Part shown: piece after piece, positions 1 through 6,462 of the stretch
How positions within the stretch are numbered: position 1 is the stretch's first letter
Layout: every line of letters begins with the position of its first letter
NCBI GenBank assembly: GCA_030595525.1
Contig: JAUVDD010000044.1
Span: forward strand, 1-9,801
Direction: 5' to 3'
From: Puniceicoccales bacterium
GTDB lineage: Bacteria > Verrucomicrobiota > Verrucomicrobiia > Opitutales > Oceanipulchritudinaceae
Length of the DNA stretch: 9,801 bases
The notes under the pieces: generated by a model
The model's input: the letters and a program-made list of their open reading frames with translations, nothing else
Databases searched by the model: none
What the model was told of the DNA's origin: nothing
Translations under genes and position numbers: made by a program

Positions 1-800
1 TGTTCAACATGAAACGCTGGGCTGGGAAAAATGAGCGTACGCTTGTTGCCAACAACATCGTGGCATTCCTTTCTGCAGGAAGTTATGACTGGGATCAACC
101 CGTGACCAAAAAACGCACGGATGATCCAAATCCGCTGGTGACGGATGAATACTGGATATCCGAGACAAAAGTAAAACTCGGACATCCGACCATTGTCGGG
201 CAGGGACAGAGTTACTTCGATGATGGTAATAAATCCGGGAAACGAAAGGCCCCGCTGATGGCCATCCAGAAGAAGAATTATCACGATGATCCGAATTTAG
301 TGCTTCGTGATCCGGCGAACCTCGATTTTCGGCCGAAAGCGAATGGTGGGCTCATTGATGCAGGTCATGCGATCACTCGTGAGGAGATTCAGTGGAAGGA
401 AATCCCGATTACCGGTTCATCTGAATGGCGCGGTAACAATCCGGACATTGGTGCCTATGAAACGGGTTCCAATTATTACTGGATTCCCGGATTCCAATTT
501 GAGCATGCCTCGACTCCCGTTCCTCCCAATGGAACAGAGACTGCCCAACGCGATTGCAGCCTGATGTGGTTGGCCGGCTATAAGGCCGATACCCACCACT
601 TGTATGTCGGGTTCTCGAAGGATGAAGTCGCTAAAGCTGGAAAGGAAGACAAGGCATACCGGGCCACTTTCCAGGGAGGGGCCAATGTCTTTGATTTCGC
701 TAAACCACTTCCTGCGGCCAAAACGGTCTTCTGGCGGGTCGATGCTGAACGCGATGGCAGCGTCACCAAGGGTGAAGTCTGGCAGTTTAAGGCAAAGTAA
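1..800 (+). CDS. Secreted right-handed beta-helix protein with fibronectin-like C-terminal domain, 3' part only
   Basis: The frame is open to the left edge, with in-frame Phe-Asn codons before the first ATG at position 9. That ATG has no ribosome binding site or signal peptide after it, so the true start lies upstream. Numbering from that Met, residues 1-30 (NNIVAF) look like late coils of a parallel beta-helix. Residues 95-151 match the closing block of such proteins: a 'DPANLDFRPKA' strand, 'GLIDAGHAI', then 'NPDIGAYE'. This ending is known from choice-of-anchor-Q and polysaccharide-lyase-like beta-helix proteins. Residues 166-263 form a separate domain: 'PPNG', 'LMWLAGYKADTHHLYVGFS', 'FWRVDAE' and a final 'GEVWQF'. 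This is the fibronectin-III-like pattern common in secreted Planctomycetes/Verrucomicrobia proteins. A role in binding or cleaving extracellular polysaccharide is inferred; the catalytic part, if any, is outside the window. No cell-wall anchor is visible; the protein ends at 'FKAK'. Confidence 0.72.
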   Translation, partial: FNMKRWAGKNERTLVANNIVAFLSAGSYDWDQPVTKKRTDDPNPLVTDEYWISETKVKLGHPTIVGQGQSYFDDGNKSGKRKAPLMAIQKKNYHDDPNLVLRDPANLDFRPKANGGLIDAGHAITREEIQWKEIPITGSSEWRGNNPDIGAYETGSNYYWIPGFQFEHASTPVPPNGTETAQRDCSLMWLAGYKADTHHLYVGFSKDEVAKAGKEDKAYRATFQGGANVFDFAKPLPAAKTVFWRVDAERDGSVTKGEVWQFKAK

Positions 801-801
801 G

Positions 802-822
802 TGACAGGCAGGATGCCTGTCA
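802..822 (+). terminator. Left REP hairpin just after the beta-helix gene stop
   Basis: A perfect 9-bp stem with a 3-base loop starts 1 base after the TAA at 798-800. No T-tract follows (sequence continues ATCCTTTG), so it is not a classical Rho-independent terminator. It could still protect the 3' end of the mRNA or weaken read-through into the opposing gene. Confidence 0.35.
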
Positions 823-859
823 TCCTTTGAGCGAAAGCGTTAGCGGAAATTGTGCTAGC

Positions 860-886
860 GGACGACAGGCTTCCAGCCTGTCATCC
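860..886 (-). terminator. Right REP hairpin downstream of the gamma-glutamyltransferase gene
   Basis: The core is an 8-bp stem (864-871 with 875-882). GGA (860-862) can also pair with TCC (884-886). In a minus-strand transcript the C/A mismatch between them becomes a G-U wobble, giving about 12 bp. It lies 11 bases past the stop codon at 898-900. There is no following T-run in the minus direction, so a termination role is only possible. Confidence 0.35.
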
Positions 887-897
887 AAAATGACCTT

Positions 898-2478
898 TCA
901 TCCATGAATGGTTGTGCCGCCTCGGCGGGGGTCGCCTTGACCATGGAATGAGCCGTTCTTATGGCCAATGACTGAATGGGCGCCTCCGAAAAAGAGGTTG
1001 GGGATAGAATGTTCGATTACCGGCCATTCAACGGAATCCGGAAGCGAATCAAGAACCTCGGCTGCCACGGATTCCGCATGCAACTGATGTGACTCCCAAT
1101 GTAACCGCGGCGCATTGATGGCTTCCTCAAGACCGGACCGATTATCGATCACATGCCGAAGAATCTGCAAAATGGTGGAACGAATCCGGTTGGAACCACC
1201 TGAGCCAGTAGCCAGACGAGATCCGTCGGATAGATGGGCTAGGGTGGGGGCCATCATGGATGCCAGTCGCTGATCGGGTTTCCATGTATTTAGTCCTTCC
1301 GGCTGTAGATCTTCCTCGCCGAGCATGTTGTTCAACATGAATCCGGTTCCCTTTGGGATAATAGCCGATCCCGATCCGTTGCTGGTGGTCATGGAAATTT
1401 CGTTTCCTTCTCTATCCATAATGGAGAGTTGTGTAGTCCCTCTGGCGTGCAATTGACTCAACGCATGTGGAAAGAGTGACTCGACAGCAGCATTGATTTG
1501 CGGGTTCTGGGACATGATCTGTTTAATAGCTGACAAATCGTCATCCGACAGCCGTGCCATGCCTTCCGGGGTGCGTAACTCGCTCATCAGTTTGAGTGGT
1601 CGAATCCATTCATACCATCCAGCTCGATCCAAATTCGGATAACCAGCTGTGATATTCGGTTTACCTATTAGCAATCCGAGGGCAACCAGGATACCGCCCA
1701 TGGAGGGTGGCGGGTTTAACAAGATGGTGGCCCCGTTCCGGCGGATTTTCAGCGGTTCCCGAATCTCGATTTTGTAATTTAAAAAATCTTCCCGGGTCAG
1801 GTGACCATCATGATTCCTGCAATAGTCACTGACTATGCGTCCGATGTCCCCCTCATAAAACCATCGGGCTCCTTCGGATTCCAGCATATCCAGAAAATCG
1901 CCGAAGTCCCTGTTTTCGAAAACTTCGTCCTGCATCAAGCATTGACCTGGATTGATTTTCGACTGGAAGAGTTCCAAAGCCTCTGGAGTGGCACGATATA
2001 GGTCATTAACAACTTCCAAAAGGGTGGCTGCGTGTGAAGTGATTTTCAGTCCGTCCCGACTGATCTGTCTTGCAGGCGCTGCACATTCGGAGAATGGGAG
2101 TTTACCAAAGTCGGCATGCATCCGGAGAATTCCGGCGACACAACCGGGTGTGGCAATTGATCCTGCTCCCAGATGAAATACTTGGCGTGTTGATCCGAAG
2201 TCCGCTTCCAACGGAAAGGTGTGACCGTCCGGATTAGCAGTCCTTGGGGTCTGGGTGAAGAAATCGTATAAGCGCGGTTGGCTACTGGCCGGTGCCACCA
2301 TCGCAAATCCACCCCCGCCAGGAGAAGTGAGAACCGGCTCAGCCAGACATGAAGCCAGCCAGCCAGCCAAGGCTCCATCAAATGCATTGCCACCCGACTC
2401 AAGTGCGTAACCGGCAGCTTGAGCGGTGGCAGGATGTCCGGCAGCGACGATGTAACGGCTTCCCATTCCTGATACCAT
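898..2478 (-). CDS. Gamma-glutamyltransferase family protein (glutathione hydrolase-like Ntn hydrolase)
   Basis: Full-length (526 aa) member of a self-cleaving family that moves or hydrolyses gamma-glutamyl groups, as in glutathione breakdown. N-terminal 'AAGHPATAQAAGYALESGGNA' and 'TSPGGGGFAM' (51-60) match the family core. 'YDFFTQTPR' (71-79) holds the probable alpha-carboxylate-binding Arg79. Cleavage is expected before Thr348 in 'GTTQLSIMD', giving chains of about 347 and 179 residues, normal sizes. 'GSGGSNRI' (425-432) corresponds to the family's GSPGGSRI oxyanion loop. Departures from E. coli Ggt: the His of TTHYS is Gln350, 'NNQMDD' is 'NNMLGEED', 'LSSM' is 'LASM', and the lid-loop region is about 8 residues shorter. 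These mark a divergent branch whose substrate is less certain. There is no signal peptide, so it is probably cytoplasmic, unlike classical periplasmic Ggt. ATG at 2478 is chosen because the homology begins within a few residues; an AGGGA lies 10 bases upstream. Met5 is an alternative start. Confidence 0.85.
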   Translation of the reverse strand: MVSGMGSRYIVAAGHPATAQAAGYALESGGNAFDGALAGWLASCLAEPVLTSPGGGGFAMVAPASSQPRLYDFFTQTPRTANPDGHTFPLEADFGSTRQVFHLGAGSIATPGCVAGILRMHADFGKLPFSECAAPARQISRDGLKITSHAATLLEVVNDLYRATPEALELFQSKINPGQCLMQDEVFENRDFGDFLDMLESEGARWFYEGDIGRIVSDYCRNHDGHLTREDFLNYKIEIREPLKIRRNGATILLNPPPSMGGILVALGLLIGKPNITAGYPNLDRAGWYEWIRPLKLMSELRTPEGMARLSDDDLSAIKQIMSQNPQINAAVESLFPHALSQLHARGTTQLSIMDREGNEISMTTSNGSGSAIIPKGTGFMLNNMLGEEDLQPEGLNTWKPDQRLASMMAPTLAHLSDGSRLATGSGGSNRIRSTILQILRHVIDNRSGLEEAINAPRLHWESHQLHAESVAAEVLDSLPDSVEWPVIEHSIPNLFFGGAHSVIGHKNGSFHGQGDPRRGGTTIHG

Positions 2479-2657
2479 GGAGATTTTCGTCCCTGTGTGA
2501 ATTACAATTTCTCATAAAGGAGTTTGTGGTTGAAGAGGGCCGCGTAACTTACTAAGTCTCTTTCTCATGTTGGAATCATCTTTCTGGACGACCAAAATCG
2601 AGGTTTCATCCCAAATCCCCGGATAAAGCATCTCCACCGTTTGGAAACGATTAAGAA
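2479..2657. promoter_or_regulatory. Divergent intergenic region
   Basis: This 179-bp region separates the 5' ends of two divergent genes, so it should hold both promoters. I see no strong sigma-70 promoter. The best rightward candidate is TTGAAG (2530-2535), 17 bases, then TAAGTC (2553-2558), a poor match. No clear operator palindrome or conserved RNA structure is visible. Confidence 0.35.
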
Positions 2658-4043
2658 ATGAAAAGAAAACAGATGAGTGCAGTCATGTTGGGCCTGGCTT
2701 GGATGGTCTCGCTTGGTGCAGTCTTTGTTTTAGGTATATTATCGGCATTCGCCTTTCATCTGGGACCCGGTGCCGACGGGAGCGGCAGTGACCTGACCAT
2801 GGATCAGCGTGAATTGATGCTGGTCATAGAACGTTATACCGGACAAGCCGCAGATATGGGTGCCATCATGTCAGTTAGTTCTGGAGATGGATTACCGGAT
2901 CAGCTGGAACAAACCTTGCGAGCGATTCTTCGGGTGCCGAACCGGGATGAAAGGGACAGGGTATCCGTTCATCTGGTACGAGGATTACCTTCCAGGAATG
3001 TTATGGCAGTTATTCGGTTTATGCAGGAGATCCCGGCAAATCCTGCCCGTGATCAAATTTTCGGTAGGTGTCTTGAGTCTTGGGCCATGGAGGACGGTCG
3101 CCGGGCAATTGTTTTCGCGACTTCCCTCGATGCTCCGTCAGAAAAGGAATTGGCAATACAATCGGTCTTGCGTGGCTGGAGTCGGGTGGAACCATCTTCC
3201 GCATGGGGATGGGTTTTGGAACAAACCGGAGCGACTCGCCGGGCTGAGCGCTGGTTGGCAATCATTGTTTCCAATTTAGGTTCTGTAGACCTGGCAACGG
3301 CTTTCCAGTTGTTGGAACAAATGCCAGATTCTTCTTTTAGGAACCAGATGGCCGAGGTGGTCATGGAACAGATACTTTTTGTACAGACTCCCCGTGAAGC
3401 GATTGATTGGCTGGGCGAATTCCCGCCATCCAGTCAGTTCGCCGCTGCGGCAGTCCTAGCCCAAAGTTGGTCCGTTACTGAACCGGAATCAGCTGCCAAG
3501 TGGTTGAACCAGTCCTTTTCCGCGGAAATTTTCGGATTGTCCCGAGTTTTGAGAGAGTGGGTATATTTGAATCCGGAGGCTGCTTCCGGTTGGGTATGGT
3601 CAACCTTCCGAGGAAATGCCCGGCGTGAATTAATGGACGCAATTGCTGAAGAGTGGATTACCAACGATGGACTTACGCCTCTGGCAAATTGGCTCAACTC
3701 ACATGGTCCCGATACGAGTCTTGATGGAGCAATAACTCAATTGGCCCTTCAAACCGCCAATGTGGACCCGGCAACCGCCATGGTCTGGGCACAATCTATT
3801 TTAGATGAGGACAACCGCAGTATGATGGAGATTGTCATCGGACGTCGGTGGATCCGTGAAGCACCAGAAGAAGCTTCAGCGCATCTGCCCGGACTCCTTC
3901 AAAGTGAATCTGCCAGGGCGGCGTTACTGGAACCAGTTCCCGAGCCAGAACCCGCACCGGTTGATTATGTTGAGGAGGAAGGCGATATGAACTTCCCGGA
4001 TGACGAGGCGCCACTGGAAGATTTAGGTGATCCCGTTCAATAA
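2658..4043 (+). CDS. Membrane-anchored helical-repeat (Trp-marked, TPR-like) protein of unknown function
   Basis: I do not recognise a named family. Residues 1-7 are basic and 8-34 form one hydrophobic segment, giving an N-terminal anchor or uncleaved signal with the rest outside the cytoplasm. From about residue 142 to 410 the chain repeats every 30-35 residues in the form 'W...(d/e)P..A..W(L/V)'. First positions are W142, W174, about 206-210, V242, W271, W301, W333, N368 and W398. Clear units are 'WSRVEPSSAWGWV', 'WSVTEPESAAKWL', 'WVYLNPEAASGWV' and 'WIREAPEEASAHL'. Each unit looks like two amphipathic helices, so a TPR-like solenoid is inferred, usually a protein-binding scaffold. Similar 'DPxAAxxW' repeat proteins are frequent in Verrucomicrobiota. 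Residues 425-461 form an acidic, proline-rich disordered tail ('EPVPEPEPAP', then many D/E). ATG 2658 has a weak GGAAA 10 bases upstream; Met6 is an alternative start. It is probably transcribed alone. Confidence 0.8.
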   Translation: MKRKQMSAVMLGLAWMVSLGAVFVLGILSAFAFHLGPGADGSGSDLTMDQRELMLVIERYTGQAADMGAIMSVSSGDGLPDQLEQTLRAILRVPNRDERDRVSVHLVRGLPSRNVMAVIRFMQEIPANPARDQIFGRCLESWAMEDGRRAIVFATSLDAPSEKELAIQSVLRGWSRVEPSSAWGWVLEQTGATRRAERWLAIIVSNLGSVDLATAFQLLEQMPDSSFRNQMAEVVMEQILFVQTPREAIDWLGEFPPSSQFAAAAVLAQSWSVTEPESAAKWLNQSFSAEIFGLSRVLREWVYLNPEAASGWVWSTFRGNARRELMDAIAEEWITNDGLTPLANWLNSHGPDTSLDGAITQLALQTANVDPATAMVWAQSILDEDNRSMMEIVIGRRWIREAPEEASAHLPGLLQSESARAALLEPVPEPEPAPVDYVEEEGDMNFPDDEAPLEDLGDPVQ

Positions 4044-4050
4044 CGCGGTA

Positions 4051-4072
4051 CGGTTGGATTGATCTCCAACTG
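4051..4072 (+). terminator. Weak hairpin after the repeat-protein gene
   Basis: GTTGGA (4053-4058) pairs with TCCAAC (4065-4070) around a 6-base loop, extended to 8 bp by one G-T wobble and a C-G pair. It starts 7 bases after the TAA. No T-run follows, so a termination role is only suggested by position. Confidence 0.25.
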
Positions 4073-4132
4073 ATATGAATTCAGGAAAGCAATGCTGGAT
4101 ACACTGAGAATTTGCGCACTTTCAATTGCTTT

Positions 4133-4151
4133 TTGGAGACATTCGCTCCAA
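4133..4151 (+). promoter_or_regulatory. Small hairpin in the manC leader
   Basis: TTGGAG (4133-4138) and CTCCAA (4146-4151) form a 6-bp stem with a 7-base loop, ending 11 bases before the manC ATG. The stem hides the only GGAG in the leader. At 24 bases from the ATG, that GGAG is too distant to be its normal ribosome binding site. A role in translation is speculative. Confidence 0.15.
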
Positions 4152-4162
4152 TTTCACCGGAA

Positions 4163-5254
4163 ATGAACGAAAATCGCTATGTAGTCATCATGGCCGGTGG
4201 TCGGGGCGAGCGCTTTTGGCCGCAGAGTCGGTTGCGTAGACCCAAACATTTGTTGCCGATTGTTGGTGACACGCCGATGTTAACCCAAACTGTAGAGCGT
4301 CTGGGCGCGATCGTTCCTCCTGAGAGGGTATTGATCATCACCAACCAGGAACAGAGGCAAGCCGTGATTGAGGTGTGTCCCATGTTGCCCGCTGAAAATG
4401 TTATTGCTGAGCCGGTAGGGCGTGACACAGCAGCAGCTGTGGGTCTGGCTACGTTATTGGTGAAAAACCGGAATTCCAACGGTTGTTTTGCAATGTTGCC
4501 GGCGGATGCCGTAATCCACGACAATATCGGTCTCCAGTCAGTTCTGGATTCAGCATTCGAAGCGGCAGAAAATGAAGATGCATTGGTTACTGTGGGAATT
4601 ACTGCTGCGTATCCCGCTACAGGTTATGGATACATCCACCGTGGGGAAGCGATTGGGAAAGCTGCCGACAGAACCGTTTATGCGGTAAAGGAATTCAAGG
4701 AGAAACCGGATCTAAAAACAGCGGAAGGCTACGTGGAGTCCGGACAATACTATTGGAATGCGGGAATGTTTTTCTGGAGGGTGCCTGTTATTTCAGAGGA
4801 GTTTAAATTGCATACACCGAGCCTTTGGAAAGCACTTGGAGCAATTGATGAAGGAGTGGAACGTGGAGATTCCCTCGATGAGCTGCTGGCTGAATATTAT
4901 CCGGATTTGGAGAAGATTTCAGTAGACTTTGCGATTATGGAAAAGGCTGCAACTGTGCGTGTTGTGGAATCAGCCTTTGATTGGGATGATGTTGGAGAAT
5001 GGCCCGCAGTGGAAAGGCACTTCCCGAAGGATGAAAACGGAAATGTGCGGAAAGGAAGTGTCGTCATTCAAGGAGGGAGCGGCAATATTGTCATTGGAGA
5101 GAGCGACCATACCCTGGCAATAGTTGGTGCAGACGACTTGATCGTCGTACAAACAAAAGATGCCACCTTGATTTGTCCAAAATCAAAAGCTCAGGAAATC
5201 AAGAACTTGGTAAAATCCCTTGGTGACGAGGACCAGTTCCAGCACTTGTTATAG
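4163..5254 (+). CDS. manC: Mannose-1-phosphate guanylyltransferase (GDP-mannose pyrophosphorylase)
   Basis: Makes GDP-mannose from GTP and mannose-1-phosphate in the cytoplasm, the activated sugar for exopolysaccharide, O-antigen or glycan synthesis. Numbering from this ATG (363 aa), the nucleotide-binding signature 'AGGRGERFWPQSR' runs 11-23, followed by 'RPKHLLPI' with the conserved Lys28. 'EPVGRDTAAAVGLA' (83-96) matches the EPxGRNTAxAI motif. 'LPADAVI' (112-118) holds the metal-binding Asp of the LPxDH motif, with Ala in place of His. 'FKEKPD' (178-183), 'YYWNAGMFFW' (196-205), 'SVDFAIMEKA' (253-262) and 'WDDVGEW' (274-280) follow as expected. It ends without the C-terminal cupin isomerase, so it is the short monofunctional type. 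An in-frame TTG at 4112 would add 17 residues unlike the family, so ATG 4163 is preferred, although only a very close GGA precedes it. ruvX starts 6 bases downstream. Confidence 0.92.
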   Translation: MNENRYVVIMAGGRGERFWPQSRLRRPKHLLPIVGDTPMLTQTVERLGAIVPPERVLIITNQEQRQAVIEVCPMLPAENVIAEPVGRDTAAAVGLATLLVKNRNSNGCFAMLPADAVIHDNIGLQSVLDSAFEAAENEDALVTVGITAAYPATGYGYIHRGEAIGKAADRTVYAVKEFKEKPDLKTAEGYVESGQYYWNAGMFFWRVPVISEEFKLHTPSLWKALGAIDEGVERGDSLDELLAEYYPDLEKISVDFAIMEKAATVRVVESAFDWDDVGEWPAVERHFPKDENGNVRKGSVVIQGGSGNIVIGESDHTLAIVGADDLIVVQTKDATLICPKSKAQEIKNLVKSLGDEDQFQHLL

Positions 5255-5260
5255 AAACGG

Positions 5261-5716
5261 ATGCGCTGCCTTGGCATAGATTACGGGGAGAAGAGGATCG
5301 GGCTGGCATGGGGCGATGAGTTGGGCGTTGCCACACCTTTACCTGCTGCAGTTGAATCCAGATTCGAGGAGCGTATCGATCACATGAAACAATTGATACA
5401 GGAACGATCCGCTACGGATATTGTAGTGGGATATCCCTACAATATGGATGGATCGATTGGTTTCAAGGCACAGGAAGTGGATGGCTTTATAGAAAAAATC
5501 GAGGCATTATTCGGCTTACCGGTTCATCGAATTGATGAGCGACTGACTTCCCATCGGATGGAATCGGATCTGGGATTAAGTGCTCGCAAGGAGCGAGAGC
5601 TGAGGAAGTCGGGTATAGTTGATTCCGGGGCAGCGGCGCTCATTCTGCAGGATTGGCTGGATATGAATCTTCCGACACCCGAATTACCGGATCCTTTTGA
5701 AGACGAGGAGTATTAA
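5261..5716 (+). CDS. ruvX: RuvX/YqgF-type pre-16S rRNA nuclease
   Basis: RNase H-fold nuclease of the YqgF family (151 aa; E. coli protein 138), known for maturing the 5' end of 16S rRNA. Motifs in order: 'GIDYGEKRIGLA' (5-16) with catalytic Asp7; 'IVVGYPYNMDGS' (54-65), matching VVGLPLNMDGS with Leu changed to Tyr; 'DERLTS' (92-97) with the acidic Glu93; and 'DSGAAALILQDWLD' (121-134) with the last catalytic Asp121. All catalytic acids are therefore present. The last 17 residues are an acidic, proline-containing extension. The gene sits 6 bases after manC and 3 before truA, so co-transcription is very likely. The ribosome binding site is weak (GAAACGG directly before the ATG), which fits translational coupling to manC. 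Confidence 0.93.
   Translation: MRCLGIDYGEKRIGLAWGDELGVATPLPAAVESRFEERIDHMKQLIQERSATDIVVGYPYNMDGSIGFKAQEVDGFIEKIEALFGLPVHRIDERLTSHRMESDLGLSARKERELRKSGIVDSGAAALILQDWLDMNLPTPELPDPFEDEEY
5705..5710 (+). promoter_or_regulatory. Ribosome binding site for truA inside the ruvX 3' end
   Basis: GAGGAG lies 9 bases before the truA ATG at 5720, within the last codons of ruvX. It is the clearest Shine-Dalgarno site in this operon and fixes the truA start. A second AAGGA (5715-5719) abuts the ATG and is too close to serve. Confidence 0.6.
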
Positions 5717-5719
5717 GGA

Positions 5720-6457
5720 ATGCGGTGGAAATGCACAGTAGCCTATGACGGTACTCAGTTCGAGGGATGGCAGTCGCAGCCAAGTCGGAATACCGTTCAG
5801 GATTTTATTGAGCGACGCTTAAAGGTGATCTTCGAGAAGAAAACCACAATTCATGGTTCGGGTCGAACAGATAGCGGAGTTCATGCACGTGGACAAGTAT
5901 TCCATTTTGATGGTGAGTGGCAACACGGATCGGAGACTTTGCTAAAGGCTTTGAGGACCGGGTTCCCCGAGACGATCCAGGTCTATAAGGCGGAAATCGT
6001 GCCGGACGATTTCCATGCGAGGTTTTCCGCAGTGGGAAAAAGATACATTTACCAGTATCATGAGGGCAGGGCAGATCCGTTCGGTATTCGCTGGTACTGG
6101 TCTACTGGTAACAGGCGCCTGAATATTGAACCTATGAATGTGGCTGCTTCACTTTTGACTGGAAAGCGTGATTTTACCTCATTCAGTGCCAATCCAAAGG
6201 ATGACAGGAAAGATGATCCGGTAAAAGATCTGCGTGTATTGAAAATACAACGACAAGAGAATAAGGTCTTCTTGTCGGCGGAAGCTGATGGATTCATGTA
6301 CAGGATGGTCAGGAGCCTGGCTGGATGCTTGTTTGATGTCGGAATCGGGAAATTGAATCCGGATCAAATTCCGCAGATTCTTGAATCGCTCTGTCGGACA
6401 AATCTTGTACAAACAGCACCCGCCGAAGGATTGTTCCTGGATGAGGTCTGGTACTGA
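5720..6457 (+). CDS. truA: tRNA pseudouridine(38-40) synthase TruA
   Basis: Converts uridine to pseudouridine at positions 38-40 of the tRNA anticodon arm. The 245-aa length is normal for the family. 'VAYDGTQFEGWQSQP' (7-21) is the N-terminal core. 'GSGRTDSGVHARGQV' (46-60) contains the catalytic Asp51. 'FHARFSAVGKRYIYQY' (98-113) carries the conserved Arg101 and the tyrosines near the active site. 'FTSFSA' (152-157), 'GFMYRMVRSLAGCLFDVG' (191-208) and the terminal 'APAEGLFLDEV' (233-243) complete the C-terminal half. It is the last gene of the manC-ruvX-truA run. Its stop codon faces the stop of the cardiolipin synthase gene 5 bases away, and no terminator hairpin with a T-run is visible there. 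Confidence 0.95.
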   Translation: MRWKCTVAYDGTQFEGWQSQPSRNTVQDFIERRLKVIFEKKTTIHGSGRTDSGVHARGQVFHFDGEWQHGSETLLKALRTGFPETIQVYKAEIVPDDFHARFSAVGKRYIYQYHEGRADPFGIRWYWSTGNRRLNIEPMNVAASLLTGKRDFTSFSANPKDDRKDDPVKDLRVLKIQRQENKVFLSAEADGFMYRMVRSLAGCLFDVGIGKLNPDQIPQILESLCRTNLVQTAPAEGLFLDEVWY

Positions 6458-6462
6458 TGGAT

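Larger units (their letters stand above)
801..887. repeat. REP/BIME-like element: two palindromic units in inverted orientation
   Basis: Two similar palindromes lie between convergent genes. The left unit has arms TGACAGGCA (802-810) and TGCCTGTCA (814-822) around loop GGA. The right has arms GACAGGCT (864-871) and AGCCTGTC (875-882) around loop TCC. Read on the minus strand the right unit also has loop GGA and the same GACAGGC/GCCTGTC arms, so the two are inverted copies of one sequence. Both are followed, in their own orientation, by ATCC or GTCC. The 40-base spacer holds a direct repeat TAGCGGA (841-847 and 856-862). On the minus strand the left unit translates as 'TGILPV', a string I recall from spurious proteins of Planctomycetes and Verrucomicrobia. 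This architecture is that of REP pairs mobilised in trans by RAYT (TnpA-REP) transposases; none is encoded here. The family assignment is inference. Confidence 0.65.

Noticed and set aside
578..823. Minus-strand open frame starting 'MTGILPV'
   Set aside because: Its start is the left REP palindrome and the rest is antisense to the beta-helix gene; no domain or ribosome binding site.
2046..2402. 118-codon minus-strand frame inside the gamma-glutamyltransferase gene
   Set aside because: Same strand, shifted frame; the real frame has clear family motifs throughout.
2512..2568. Minus-strand 18-codon basic peptide (MRKRLSKLRG...) upstream of the gamma-glutamyltransferase gene
   Set aside because: Very short, weak ribosome binding site and no recognisable pattern; cannot be told from chance.
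4075..4107. 10-codon leader peptide before manC (MNSGKQCWIH)
   Set aside because: No ribosome binding site and no attenuation structure or run of regulatory codons.
4112..4162. TTG start extending manC by 17 residues
   Set aside because: The extra residues do not resemble the family, which begins at 'NRYVVIMAGG'; ATG 4163 fits better.
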